Positions 45,092 through 55,587 of a stretch of DNA of 64,000 nt are shown here, piece after piece. The notes under the pieces were generated by a model, which did no database searches, had not been told where the DNA came from, and saw only the letters and a list, made by a program, of their open reading frames with translations. Source of the stretch: Schizophyllum amplum (lineage: Eukaryota; Basidiomycota; Agaricomycetes; Agaricales; Schizophyllaceae); assembly GCA_007026445.1 (NCBI GenBank), contig VDMD01000016.1:62001-126000 (forward strand), in the 5' to 3' direction. How positions within the stretch are numbered: the stretch's first letter is position 1; every line of letters begins with the position of its first letter. A program made the position numbers and the translations under genes.

Positions 45092-46386
45092 CCTTTTGGT
45101 TTCATGTATGAATTACACTTCTTGCAAGTCCCTTTCGTGCCAGTAGCGCAGTAAAGTTCCATGAAGCAGCGCAATCCCAGGCTTGGACAGGCGGTCCGGA
45201 AACGGACAGCGTAGAGGCCAGAGCCGTGGTCCGGGAATGAGGTGAAGCGGAGATGGCAGGCTATGGTCTAGAGGAGGCCACACCTGGACAAGGAGCCGAT
45301 ATGGGGAGGCTCGCAGGGAGCACGTACAAAAACGTGGAGTGTTGAACGCGTACCGCATTGGCCGAGGCGTATTGTGCTCACGGCATTCAGTGTGGCAAGA
45401 CTCGAGCGCACTGGCAGCCGACACCGTTGTTTGTACACCTCCTACGTGAGCCGTCCACGAGCCGAGGCGATGACTACATGGGTTTGTCCTTATTGCGGGC
45501 CTCGAGACCCTTCCTGACTACGAGAAGCGTGCAGTTATCACTGTTAGAATCATCTGTCCCATTCGGAGGTCTTCCTTTAGGCGAGATCCTTCGACTACAA
45601 AGGCCGACCCCACTTGGTGCGGGGACGAAGGACTCTGAGTACTCAGATGATATCCGTTGGTGTCCATCTCGTTCGAGCTGTGTAAGAGGTGGCGCTTCGA
45701 CGGACTGGCATACAGCGGCGACAAAAGGCAGATCAGCAGACCGTGAAAGCGCCGGGGGCTCGTTGGAGGGTCGCGACGTAGGCCCTGCATCCTCAAGGCA
45801 TCGATACAACAGATGATTCAAAGGTGGATAAGATGACGAGCAAACTCCGCGCGGGCGACGTGGTACACAAGCAGTAAGAGAACACAGTCAGTGAATTGAG
45901 GTCGCATTTGCTATCGATCCGGGCGAACGTGCAGCAGCAGGAAGTCCGCACAGGGAGCGCTCGGGCCAGAGTCCATTCAGCGTCCGAGCGGAGACAAGAT
46001 GGCGATAGAGCCGGGGCCAGGTGTTTCGCGGCCGAAAGGGCAGCGAGGCGCCTTGTGGATTGCCACGCTGGCTGTGAAGGGGGGCGCGTGCCCGAGGTGT
46101 GCATTCTAGACGAGTGCGCCAAGTTGGATGGGATGTTGACAGTGACAGACGGTGGTCAGCTGCAGCCCCAAGAGCGCAGCGCCGCCGAGCCGAAGTCTCT
46201 GATTCTTCGCGGAGTCCCGATCCTTCTGCAATACAGTCCGGAAATGGTTGCTGTCCATTGGGTGGTGATCGTGCGTCACAGTGGCTGTGCAGCCCCTGAG
46301 TTATAAGCGGTCCGGCCGACCCTCTTGGCTTTCTACGACCATCATCGTATCCGTCTGCCACCACCCACATACACCTATACTTCACC
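45092..46386. other. 1.3-kb intergenic region, no gene seen
   Basis: A plus-strand open frame of 136 codons at 45896 lacks motif and splice support. No RNA gene or repeat is apparent. Confidence 0.35.
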
Positions 46387-47075
46387 ATGACTTGCCATAT
46401 GAACTCTGTTGCGTCTATGTCCTCCCTAGTGGAGGACCAGCGCCAAATACAAGAGCTGCACCCCGCCGATCGCCCTGCTCCCCTCTCGGCGCATTGTCCA
46501 CGACCTATACCGAACTCCTACTGGGCAACTCCGCTGCTGCTCGCCTGCGAGTACCCATGGACGCCAAAGGACCCCTACCGGCCCAAGCTCGACGCGCTGC
46601 TGAAAGCTGGTGTCCGCACCTTCATCGACCTCACGGAGGACGGAGAACTGCGCTCCTACGTCCAATGCGGTATTCTCAACGACCGGGCCGAACTGCTAGG
46701 CATCGATCCGTCGACGCTGGAGTACACCGCTTCCCCATACGCGACCGCTCCCTCCCACCGTGTGTCGAGTACATGTACAGCGTGCTGCACATCCTACGTG
46801 ACAACGAGCGACGCCGGCGCATCACCGCCGTCCACTGCCGCGGCGGTATAGGCCGTACGGGGATGGTCATCGGCTGCTGGCTCGTCGAGAGTGGACTAGC
46901 GAAGGACGGCGAGGATGCCCTGCAGATCATCGCGCGCGAATGGGCGACCGTCGAGAAATGCCGCCGCTTCCCCCATTCCCCGGAGACGGGCCCGCAATGC
47001 CTCTTCGTCAAAAACTTTATAGCCGAGAACAAGGCTATGGCCGCGCGCGTTAACTCGACCCTTGCCGTCCGCTAG
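46387..47075 (+). CDS. Cysteine-dependent protein phosphatase (dual-specificity type), apparent -1 frameshift
   Basis: A single exon, with start MTCHMNSVASMSS at 46387 or the next ATG. The N-terminal part reads IPNSYWATPLLLACEYPWTP, LLKAGVRTFIDLTEDGEL and ILNDRAELLGIDPSTLEY. It then passes to the next frame for HRFPIRDRSLPPCVEYMYSV, ITAVHCRGGIGRTGMVIGCW and ATVEKCRRFPHSPETGPQ. HCRGGIGRTG is the HC-x5-R phosphatase loop (Cys nucleophile, Arg for phosphate binding). The Asp in IRD is the probable general acid. The two parts are contiguous in the family, so one base is missing near 46725 (GAGTACACCGC). No intron fits. Substrate is unknown. Stop at 47073-47075. Confidence 0.75.
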
Positions 47076-47717
47076 ACAGTGCAGACTGTCGCGCGACGCG
47101 TCGCCAGGATCGCCGGCGAGAGGGGTGGCGCGCTTTCCAGTACCTTCCTTGTGAGTCGTGCTCGTCCTTCCGCAGCACGGGCACCCCGCTGACATGCGCG
47201 CACCACAGACGTTATGTCTTGCCTGGGTCACGATATCAGGGTTTTATTATGGACACCGTCATTGTACATCACCACGCACCGGGCCTCGTGTGCACCACGC
47301 AGTTGCCAGTACGAACCTCCATAGACGCATTCGCATGTTTCGGCGGCCTGCAGTACGCCACCGGAGCTCGAGGTCGGGCCTTTGTCTCTACATATGGACC
47401 CCTGTTCTCGCATAGAATGTATGCCATGACCCCGCTAGTTCTATACCCTGCTCGAGCTGTATCACAATGGATTGATTGCATTTGTGGAAGCCACATATGA
47501 TGCTTCCCTTTGCAATGGCTTGCAGTCGACCGTAAGTATTGGCTGATCTGCCAGACCACGCTTGACTCTGAATTTTCTACGGACACGGAATCCGAACATG
47601 GGCGCAGTAGGCGTGAGAGAAATTTCCTTGTGGGGAAGAAGGCTGTCGGCCGGCACATCGACGCGTCCGCCGTCTTGCGCCGCAGACAAGCCGCACACGA
47701 TTCCTCGACCAGCCGCC
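47076..47717. other. Intergenic between phosphatase and prohibitin
   Basis: No supported exon; 3' UTR of the phosphatase and promoter of the prohibitin gene. Confidence 0.35.
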
Positions 47718-48897
47718 ATGGCTGCCCCTCCCGCATTCGCAAAGTTTCTGAGTATGTCACTTACCAAGGCTCTTGGGCTGCACTTTTACGCGCGTTCTCA
47801 GTTCCTTTGGGTTTGGCCTACATTGGCCTCCGCTCTAGCATCTACGATGTGCCAGGAGGATACCGGGCGGTCATGTTCGACAGATTCCAGGGTGTGAAGG
47901 CGCAGGTGCGTGGCGGTCCCTTTGGCAAGATAGAGAAGCTCACATATACGTCAGGCCAGCGGAGAGGGCACTCATCTGCTCGTCCCATGGTTGCAGCGCG
48001 CCATTCTCTATGACTGTCGCATCAAGCCACGGGTGCGCGAGAAAGCCAGCAAACTCATTGCCCTATGCTCATCTACCCTCGCAGAATATTGCGACTACCA
48101 CTGGGTCAAAGGACCTGCAAATGGTCACCATCACGCTGCGCGTCCTGTCGCGTCCGGACGTGGAGCACCTCTCCAAGATCTACCAAAGCCTTGGGCAGGA
48201 CTACGACGAGAGGGTGTTGCCCTCCATTGGCAATGAAGTGCTGAAGGCCATTGTGGCGCAGTTTGACGCGGCGGAGCTCATTACCCAGCGTGAAGTGGTG
48301 CGTCTAGCGCGGTCCAGTGCGTTGCGGGGTGTTGATGCCCGACGCAGGTCTCTTCACGGATACGTCAAGAGCTCCTCGCGCGCGCCGGCGAGTTCAACCT
48401 CATCCTTGAGGACGTCTCCATCACCCATCTCACGTTCGGCAAGGTGTGTGCAGCCGTTCATCTCCTGCGGCAGCGGGGTCTCACGCTATACAGGAATTCA
48501 CGCAAGCCGTCGAGGCGAAGCAAATTGCACAGCAGGGTGCGTGCGCTTTACTACATATGCGCCACCGTGGCGCGCTAACTATGCACCCCAGACGCCGAGC
48601 GGGCAAAGTTCATCGTCGAAAAGGTACGAGACGCGCTGCAGCTTACATGCCGTGGGCCCGCTGACCATGGCGCTTTAGGCGGAGCAAGAGCGGCAGGCGG
48701 CGGTCATCCGTGCGGAGGGCGAGTCCGAGGCGGCGTTCACGATCTCCGCGGCGCTGCAGAAGGCTGGGGATGCGTTCATTGCGTTCCGGAAAATCGAGGC
48801 GAGCAAGGCGATCGTGCAGTCGCTGACCTCGAACCCGAACGTGACGTACGTGCCGAGCAGCGGGGGCAACGTGCTGCTGAATGTGCCGACGAAGTAG
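47718..48897 (+). CDS. PHB1: Prohibitin 1
   Basis: Seven or eight exons with clean joins. [11 protein letters not shown] begins at 47718. Then [175 protein letters not shown] and [20 protein letters not shown] follow, ending NVLLNVPTK. This is the complete SPFH/band-7 protein of the mitochondrial inner membrane. It forms rings with Phb2 and regulates m-AAA protease activity and membrane organisation. The N-terminal helix anchors it. Confidence 0.94.
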
Positions 48898-49274
48898 CTA
48901 TGTGTAGCGTAATCATGTATGGCAATTGAGATCGTCCCCGCTCCGAGTCCGAGTCCGAGTGTGTTTGTGTGCGAGGCGCGGGCGGCGGGATTGAGGCCGC
49001 CGCGGCAGGAACGTGACAATTTTGATCAGCCCGACTCGCGCCAGCTTGTTTTCGACCGTCATCAGTCTCGTCTTGAGTCCGGTTTCGTTTCTCGTTTCTC
49101 TGAGTCTCTCGTCTCTTTCCTCTCTCTGTTCAAGGACTTTCTATTGTATACTCCCGTATACTCGCCCCCGTTCTTGTCTTCCCGTGCGCTTTCCCTCTTC
49201 GATCGTCCCCCGCCGAGCCCGCGCCTGACATCGCCGCACAGATCTCTCTTGCTGTCCGCTTTCTGCTTTCCATC
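48898..49274. promoter_or_regulatory. Promoter and pyrimidine-rich leader of the RRM gene
   Basis: A run of CT-rich sequence (TCTCGTTTCTCTGAGTCTCT and similar) fills about 49050-49270 just before the ATG, as is usual for highly expressed fungal genes. No TATA box is evident. Confidence 0.4.
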
Positions 49275-50745
49275 ATGAACCCCATGGCGATGTCCAACCC
49301 GGCAGAGGCCCCGGTGCGTGTGCGATCACTTATCACAACAGAAACTGCCCTCATACAACCACAGCGGCGCGCCCACCTCTACGTCGGCAACCTCAGCCCA
49401 AGGGTCACCGAGTATATGCTCACCGAGATCTTCGCCGTCGCGGGCCCCGTCCAGCACGTAAAAATCATCCCCGACCGCAACTACCAGCACGGTGGCCTCA
49501 ACTACGGCTTCGTCGAGTACCTCGACATGCGCGCAGCGGAGACCGCGCTCCAGACGCTCAATGGGCGCAGGATCTTTGACACCGAGATCCGCGTCAATTG
49601 GGCGTACCAGGGACAGCAGAACAAGGAGGACACCACGAACCACTACCACGTCTTCGTCGGCGACCTCTCGCCCGAGGTGAACGACGACGTGCTTGCGAAG
49701 GCGTTCAGTGCGTTCGGCACCCTCTCGGACGCGCGCGTCATGTGGGACATGAACTCGGGCAAGTCGCGCGGGTACGGCTTCCTCGCGTTCCGCGACAAGA
49801 CCGACGCGGAGCAGGCTATCGCAACCATGAATGGCGAGTGGCTCGGCTCGCGCGCCATCCGCGTCAACTGGGCAAACCAGAAGACGCAGGGCGCCATGGG
49901 CGGCGGCAGTGGCGGCCCCGTCGGTGGCGGCCCCGGCAGCCCTGTCGGCGCTATTGGCGGCCCACCCATTATGACGCGCCCCATGGGCGCAGGCGGCGCC
50001 CCGGCGCCCATGAATCTCACCGGCGGCCCGCTCTCCTACGAGCAGGTCGTGCAGCAGACGCCCGCGTACAACACCACCGTCTACGTTGGAAACCTCGTGC
50101 CGTTCTGCACGCAGGCGGACCTCATCCCCCTCTTCCAGAGCATCGGGTACCTGTCCGAAATTCGCATGCAGGCCGACCGCGGCTTCGCATTCGTGAAGCT
50201 CGACACGCACGAGCACGCCGCGGCGGCGATCGTGCAGCTGCAGGGGCAGATGGTCCACGGCCGCCCGATTAAGTGCAGCTGGGGGAAGGACCGGGCGGAC
50301 GCGGGCGCGGCGGGTGTGGCAGCGGTCGCGGCGACGCCAATGAGCCCCACCGCCGGCTCGCCCTACGGGAACATGGTGCGTGGTGCATAGCACTCACACT
50401 TAGAGGACGCTAATGCGAGTCTACAGCCGATGTATGGCATGCCGCAGCCGAGTCAATACGGCCAGTACGGGTTTGGTGGATACGGCACGCCCGGGGGCCC
50501 CAGCTCGCCCAGCATGCCGCAAGCGGCAGCCGCTGCTGGTCTTGGGCTCGCAGGTGCGAGTGCGGCGGGTGCGGATCCTACGGCGGCGGCAAGCGCGGCT
50601 GCCTGGGGCGCGGACCCGTCTTCGTACTACCAGAACTACTGGAGTACGTACTCCCTCTATCAAGTGTAGCGCCATACTAAATTATATCACAGGCTACTAT
50701 GGCCAGGCAGCTCCTGGCGGCGACGTGGGCATGCCGCCCTCGTAA
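49275..50745 (+). CDS. PUB1: Three-RRM RNA-binding protein, Pub1/TIA-1 type
   Basis: RRM1: HLYVGNLSPRVTEYMLTEIF ... GFVEYLDMRAAETALQTLNG. RRM2: HVFVGDLSPEVNDDVLAKAF ... RGYGFLAFRDKTDAEQAIAT, ending in RAIRVNWANQK. RRM3: TVYVGNLVPFCTQADLIPLF ... RGFAFVKLDTHEHAAAAIVQ, ending IKCSWGKDR. This three-RRM spacing, with Gly-rich linkers and a Gly/Tyr/Ala-rich tail, is that of yeast Pub1 and animal TIA-1/TIAR, which bind U-rich mRNA and enter stress granules. The first intron (about 49314-49370, GTGCGT...CCACAG) is 57 nt and stopless, so the unspliced frame stays open. Exon 1 encodes only MNPMAMSNPAEAP. Two more introns precede the last short exons. Stop at 50743-50745. Confidence 0.9.
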
Positions 50746-51667
50746 ATACTCATCCCACTCCACCCTGTCTAAAGCATTACGATTTCCTTTTTTCTCTCCC
50801 ATCGACGCTTTCGAAGATACTGATGATGTCTCTCCAACGCCGCCTCCTCACCTTCACGTCTCTGCTCTTATCAGCCCCGAATGTAGCATTGGCCCCCCAT
50901 ATCCAAGTGTTTGAGCCTCATAACCCAAGTGTTCTATAGCCAGCGTGTATACCTGCCTATCTTGCCTCTTCCCCCCTCATCTCTGTCTCTGCCGAACATC
51001 GACTCTTCTCCCCTCGTATTACATGTTCTTTACCCGTACATGTTCATGTTCCTTGCCCGTACATATTTCTCTCGTACATATTTTTCTTCTCTTCCGCCAC
51101 TCCTCCTCCTCTCAGCGTACACAGTACCGCGCTTGTTCCTTGTACAAAGTACGACCCCTCTTGCACATAGCATAGTACAGCGTACAAGTCCTGTGTATAC
51201 CCTGTCTTCCCTCTTCCTTATCCTTTTTATTCCATTCTCCTTATTCCTGATCAACCAAAAAGAGCTGGCCAGAGGCGAGTTGGAAATCTTCCGCTCGACC
51301 CTTGCCTGATACACCCGATTCAAGGCTGCTTGCTGCTTGCCTGCATTCACGACTGCTCGCCACACTTGCGAGACTTGAAACTTCTTCATACACTCAAGAC
51401 TCGCGAGTAACACACATGAATCGGCATGAAGAAAATATGATAGGTACGACAGAAAGAAGACGGCGGTAGATGGTGCTACACAAGGCAAGGGGCGAATATT
51501 ATGAGCATGGGGTGGTCAGAATGGAACGGTGGAACGGTGCATGTCCGAGCGGAAACATCGCCCGACTGTGTAAAGTGGCGTCACAAAGGATATCCCAACA
51601 ACGATACGAGTAGCCAATCCAGACCTAGAGGAGGCGGCATTAAGGCTCCCTGTCGAGGTCTCGGAGC
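50746..51667. other. Convergent 3' region, pyrimidine-rich
   Basis: Between the stops of the RRM gene and the Ypt7 gene. Contains a duplicated short block (CTCGTACATATTT-like, near 51050-51085) and CT-rich sequence. Probably two 3' UTRs. No gene seen. Confidence 0.4.
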
Positions 51668-52601
51668 TCAGCAGTTGCAGCCGTAGCTTTGTGAGCTCTC
51701 CGAGTCGAGTTGGATCGGGTCCGGGTAGTCGACATATCTAGAAATAGGGTGAGTGAGAGGAGACCTACGAAAATGAGGAAAGCGCACAATTGCTCCTCTG
51801 CCTCCTGTTGCAAAGCGTTCTTGGCGACGGTTTGGAAGGCCTGCTCCACGTTGATGGCCTCCTTCGCGGAGGTCTCAAAGTAAGGGATGTTGCCCTTGCT
51901 CTGGCACCAAGTCATCGCGCGCTTCTGTGTTACCTGCAGACAGTCACAAAGTCAGCGGAACGGCGGCAACGGAGTTGACATCCGGTGACGCACCTGCCGC
52001 TTGTTCTCCTCGACATCAATCTTGTTCCCAAGGACGACGAAGGGGAAGTTCTCCGGGTCGTGCGGGCTCGCCTGGATGAGGAACTCGTCGCGCCAGCTGT
52101 CGAGGGTCTCGAAGGACTTGGCGCTGTTCACGTCGTACACGAGCACACAGCAGTCTGCGCCACGGTAGAATGCGACGCCGAGCGACTGGAAGCGCTCCTG
52201 GCCAGCAGTATCCCACAGCTGTGGTGCGTCAGACAAGGGCCTACACACACAAAGAGTGCGCCACTCGCACCTGCATCGTCACGAGCCGGTCGTCCACCAT
52301 GACTTCCTTGGTCAGGCTGTCCGTCGTCAGTCCTCCGATCGAGTCAAACAGCTTAGGGGAACGCACAAGTCCGCGCCAATGGTGGCCTTGTACTGGTTGC
52401 TAAACCGCTTGTTGACGTACTGGTTCATCAGCGACGTCTTACCGACGCTGGCGTCTGCGTCAGTCCAGCGCGCGGCCTGATAACAGGCCCCGCCACGCAC
52501 CCGCTGTCGCCGAGAATAATGACCTGGAGATTATGAGTTCAGTACCGTTGTCCACAACAATAAATGGATGCGCGGCGCACCTTGAGGAGAACGCGGCCCA
52601 T
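51668..52601 (-). CDS. YPT7: Rab7-family small GTPase (Ypt7)
   Basis: About six exons. Start MGRVLLK at 52601, then [20 protein letters not shown] (G1), [20 protein letters not shown] (switch I), [20 protein letters not shown] (G3), [39 protein letters not shown] (G4), [20 protein letters not shown] (G5) and a tail [18 protein letters not shown] ending CNC, a CxC double-prenylation motif. [15 protein letters not shown] and the [11 protein letters not shown] block are Rab7-specific. It acts in endosome, vacuole and autophagosome fusion through HOPS. Length of about 205 residues is normal. All frames join. Confidence 0.94.
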
Positions 52602-52775
52602 GCTGTGCGGGCGAGGAGGCGGGTGGTGAGGTGATGGGGGAGTGTAAGCGACAGTCACCGGCGAGTCTCATGCTTCCGGCCGCCCCGGCACCCGATTGGG
52701 AAGCGTCGGCGTGTGTGCTCCGGCGCCGGACTCTATGCGAGTTGCATGTCTGCGACCAGCGCGTGAAGCACGACG
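52602..52775. promoter_or_regulatory. 174-bp divergent promoter, Ypt7 / Atg16
   Basis: The opposite start codons at 52601 and 52776 leave 174 bp for both promoters. No TATA box is visible. Co-regulation of the two membrane-traffic genes is possible but only inferred from position. Confidence 0.45.
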
Positions 52776-53863
52776 ATGGGGGAACCGGCGTGGCAGGTGC
52801 GTGGGCAGCCGCGGCTCCTATTGCGATACTCATAGCTTGTGCAGGAAACACTACGGCTGCGACTCGCAGAGCGCAATGTCCGCGAGTCCTCCTTCGCGCC
52901 GATAATCGAGCAGTGTACGTGCGTGGGTCTACCCTGGCGTGCCTGCTCATTCCCCATCCCCACAGATCGAAGATTAGCGCAACAGACCAAGTTGCTGAAA
53001 GAGCGGAACGCGTCGCTTTTGCGCGCAGTGAGCTCTGTTAAGCAGAACCCTAGCAGCTCAACAGTCTATGTCCCCGGCACCAACGATGCGTGCGTCTAGT
53101 CTCCACCCTCCTCCTCCATCTTCATTTATCCCCTCTTTACTCGCGCCTGAGGTTCTTAACACTGATATCCATTCAGCAACCCCGTGCAAGCCGCGTACGT
53201 CGCATCACTCGAGTCGCAGATCTCATCCCTCCGCGACGAGCTCGCAACCGTGTACAAGACGCAAGGTCAGAATGCACAGCGATTACTGGCGATGAATGAA
53301 ACACTGCGGGAGAAGGAGGAGCTCTCCCGGATCGACGGCGAGCATCTCCGCAAGACGCGCGACGAGATTACTGTCCTCCGGCGCAAGGTGGACCAACATA
53401 ATGAGCTGATGGCAGAAAAGGACCGTACAGTGCAGGTGCGTGCAGACAGCTGCCCAATACTCTACTTGCTCACTCGTCTGGAAGATTTGCACGACGAGAT
53501 CAGCACGCTGCAGCTCGAGCTCGGTCAGATCGAAGAGCGTAATCAAGTCCTCACGAAGGACAACGCCAAGCTCCTGCAGCGCTGGCTCGACGCGAAGCAG
53601 TCCGAGGCGAACAAGCTCAACGAGGCGAACGAGTTCTACGAGGACATGAAGTCGCGACGCGCTGACGTCCTCGCGTGGCAGAACGGCAGCAACAGTCAGG
53701 TGCGTGTTGCACGCGTCACATATTGTCTTTTCGCTCACAATTATCGCAGGCGTCTTCGGTCTCGGGAAAAGAGGACGCCCCCGATGCGCCGGGCCCGACA
53801 CAGACGATGGTTGGGAACGCGTCGGGGACGACGAGCGAGCAGGATCAGACGCCGAATGGCTGA
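52776..53863 (+). CDS. ATG16: Atg16 autophagy protein
   Basis: Exon 1 is MGEPAWQ (GTGCGT donor), then ETLRLRLAERNVRESSFAPI IEQ, the N-terminal Atg5-binding helix. LAQQTKLLKERNASLLRAVS and VQAAYVASLESQISSLRDEL begin a long coiled coil, continuing EELSRIDGEHLRKTRDEITV, LHDEISTLQLELGQIEERNQ, NAKLLQRWLDAKQSEANKLN and EANEFYEDMKSR, then a polar tail ending EQDQTPNG. Atg16 dimerises, binds Atg5-Atg12 and places the Atg8-lipidation enzyme on the phagophore. No WD40 repeats follow, as is usual in fungi. The junction after DRTVQ probably continues ILHDEI; the exon starts ATTTGCAC, so one T seems missing near 53487. Confidence 0.82.
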
Positions 53864-54298
53864 TAGTGGACAGTGACGACGAAGGGGAGAAGGAGAAGGA
53901 CTATGATTGCCTGCACCGAGGCGCGTCTGCTCTATCGCTATAACTTATTTTATGTAGCTAATCTCGGTAGAATACCCTGCGTGCGTTCGTTTCTTCGATA
54001 TCCTGGGGGATTGGGTTGGTCCTTGCCGTTCAGATCAGTTCCGCTTGCTGTCTTGATAGCTGTTGGCAGGTATCGCTCCTGTACGCTGCTGCCGACTCCC
54101 AAGGAACAAATACTGGAGTCAACCTTGGCGCTGCCCCACGGCGGCCACAGCTCGACGCTGATTGTGACGTCACGCTCGCGACATCGATTTGGGATAACTA
54201 AAGCGCTGCGTCGGCGGTGGCAACTCGCCACCGCACACTTCCTCCTTGACATTGACAATCTTTCTTCCAACAACCACCGCCGCCGCTAAGTTAACATT
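53864..54298. other. Intergenic between Atg16 and 6PGL
   Basis: Holds the Atg16 3' UTR and the promoter of the next gene. No exon seen. Confidence 0.35.
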
Positions 54299-55144
54299 AT
54301 GGCCGCCGCACACCCCGTACACAACAAGCCGAACCCGCCTCTCCTCAACGCGTTCGCATCAGGCGATGACCTCGCCAAGTCGCTCGCCGACTTTGTGATC
54401 AAGGCGCAGAAGGACGCCATCGACAAGAAGGGCCGCTTCACCATCGCCCTCTCCGGTGGCTCGCTGCCCAAGCAGCTGGCCGGCCTCATTGACCACCCTG
54501 GCGCGAAGTGGGACAAGTGGTGCGTTCGATCGACTCACGTATCGGCTCACGCGATACTGATAGCGCGCGCGCAGGCAGGTCTACTACGTGGACGAGCGCG
54601 TCGTCCCCCTGGACTCCCCCGACTGCAACCACAAGGCGTGCATGGAGGCGCTGTTCTCCAAGGTGCCCATCCCCGAGGAGAACGTGCATCACCTGGACGA
54701 ATCCCTCCTCGGCGACCTCGAGGAGCTTTGCGATGCGTATGAGAAGGAGCTCATCCGCGAGTTCGCGCAGCGGGATGCCGCGCGCTTCCCCGTCTTCGAC
54801 CTCATCCTCCTCGGCATGGGCCCCGACGGGCACACCGCCTCGCTCTTCCCCGGGCACGAGCTCCTGCTCGAGGACGATCGCTGGGTCGCGTATATCGAGG
54901 ACAGCCCGAAGCCCCCGTCAAAGCGCGTCACGTTCACGTACCCGGTCATCAACCACGCCGCACGCGTCGCGTTCGTTGCAGCAGGAGAGGGCAAGGCAGA
55001 AGTGCTGCACGATGTGCTGGACGAGCCGGAGAAGGGGCTCCCGGCATCGCGTGTGCAGCCTGTCTTCCCGGGCAGCTGTTCTGGTTCGTGGACGAGCCCG
55101 CGGCGCGGTTAACGCAGTATGCGCGAACCGAATTCAAGCTGTGA
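54299..55144 (+). CDS. SOL3: 6-phosphogluconolactonase, apparent -1 frameshift near the end
   Basis: Hydrolyses 6-phosphogluconolactone in the oxidative pentose phosphate pathway. [20 protein letters not shown] starts at 54299. [19 protein letters not shown] is followed by an intron, then [40 protein letters not shown] (family signature) and [20 protein letters not shown]. After ASRVQP the present frame runs to a stop at 55110-55112, but the next frame reads [21 protein letters not shown] text ([18 protein letters not shown]) to a stop at 55142-55144, the expected C-terminus. One base is missing between 55062 and 55075. Two exons. The paralogue symbol is a family guess. Confidence 0.88.
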
Positions 55145-55587
55145 CCTGGTCTGTAGACCATATATTCGATCCCTCTGAGGCGAGGCCTCGGGCGCGGCGT
55201 CGTGTAGAGCCTTGGTCGCTGGGACACCTGGGCAGGGTGGTGAGTAGAGGAGAGAGAAGAGAAGTAGAAGAAGTCGTATGTATTACTCCGTCTACACCTC
55301 ACTAATGTGAGCGCTGTATTATACCTCACCGTAAATGTTCTGCTGCGCTGAATGCATTGTAACCCGCCTGTCAGGGGCTTCTCCTCTGTCGCACATCGAG
55401 ACCTGCACGCAAACGCGCTTGGGGAACTTTGACAAACGATATCCCGGGCTGCCCACATCGAGCGTAGGACTGATGCGAAAGTAGGTTGAGGATGGCGCAG
55501 GCTGAGGCCTTGCCCAGCACGTGATAGTTCGTTTTAGGTCACCACAGTCACACTTGACTCTGAGCCGGCGAGTAATCTTGGTGTAGA
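55145..55587. other. Convergent 3' region
   Basis: Between the stops of the lactonase and the MutS gene. No exon, RNA or repeat seen. Confidence 0.35.

Noticed and set aside
49326..50393. 355-codon minus-strand open frame
   Set aside because: Opposite strand of the three-RRM gene, whose conserved RNP motifs are unmistakable; the reverse frame has no motif.
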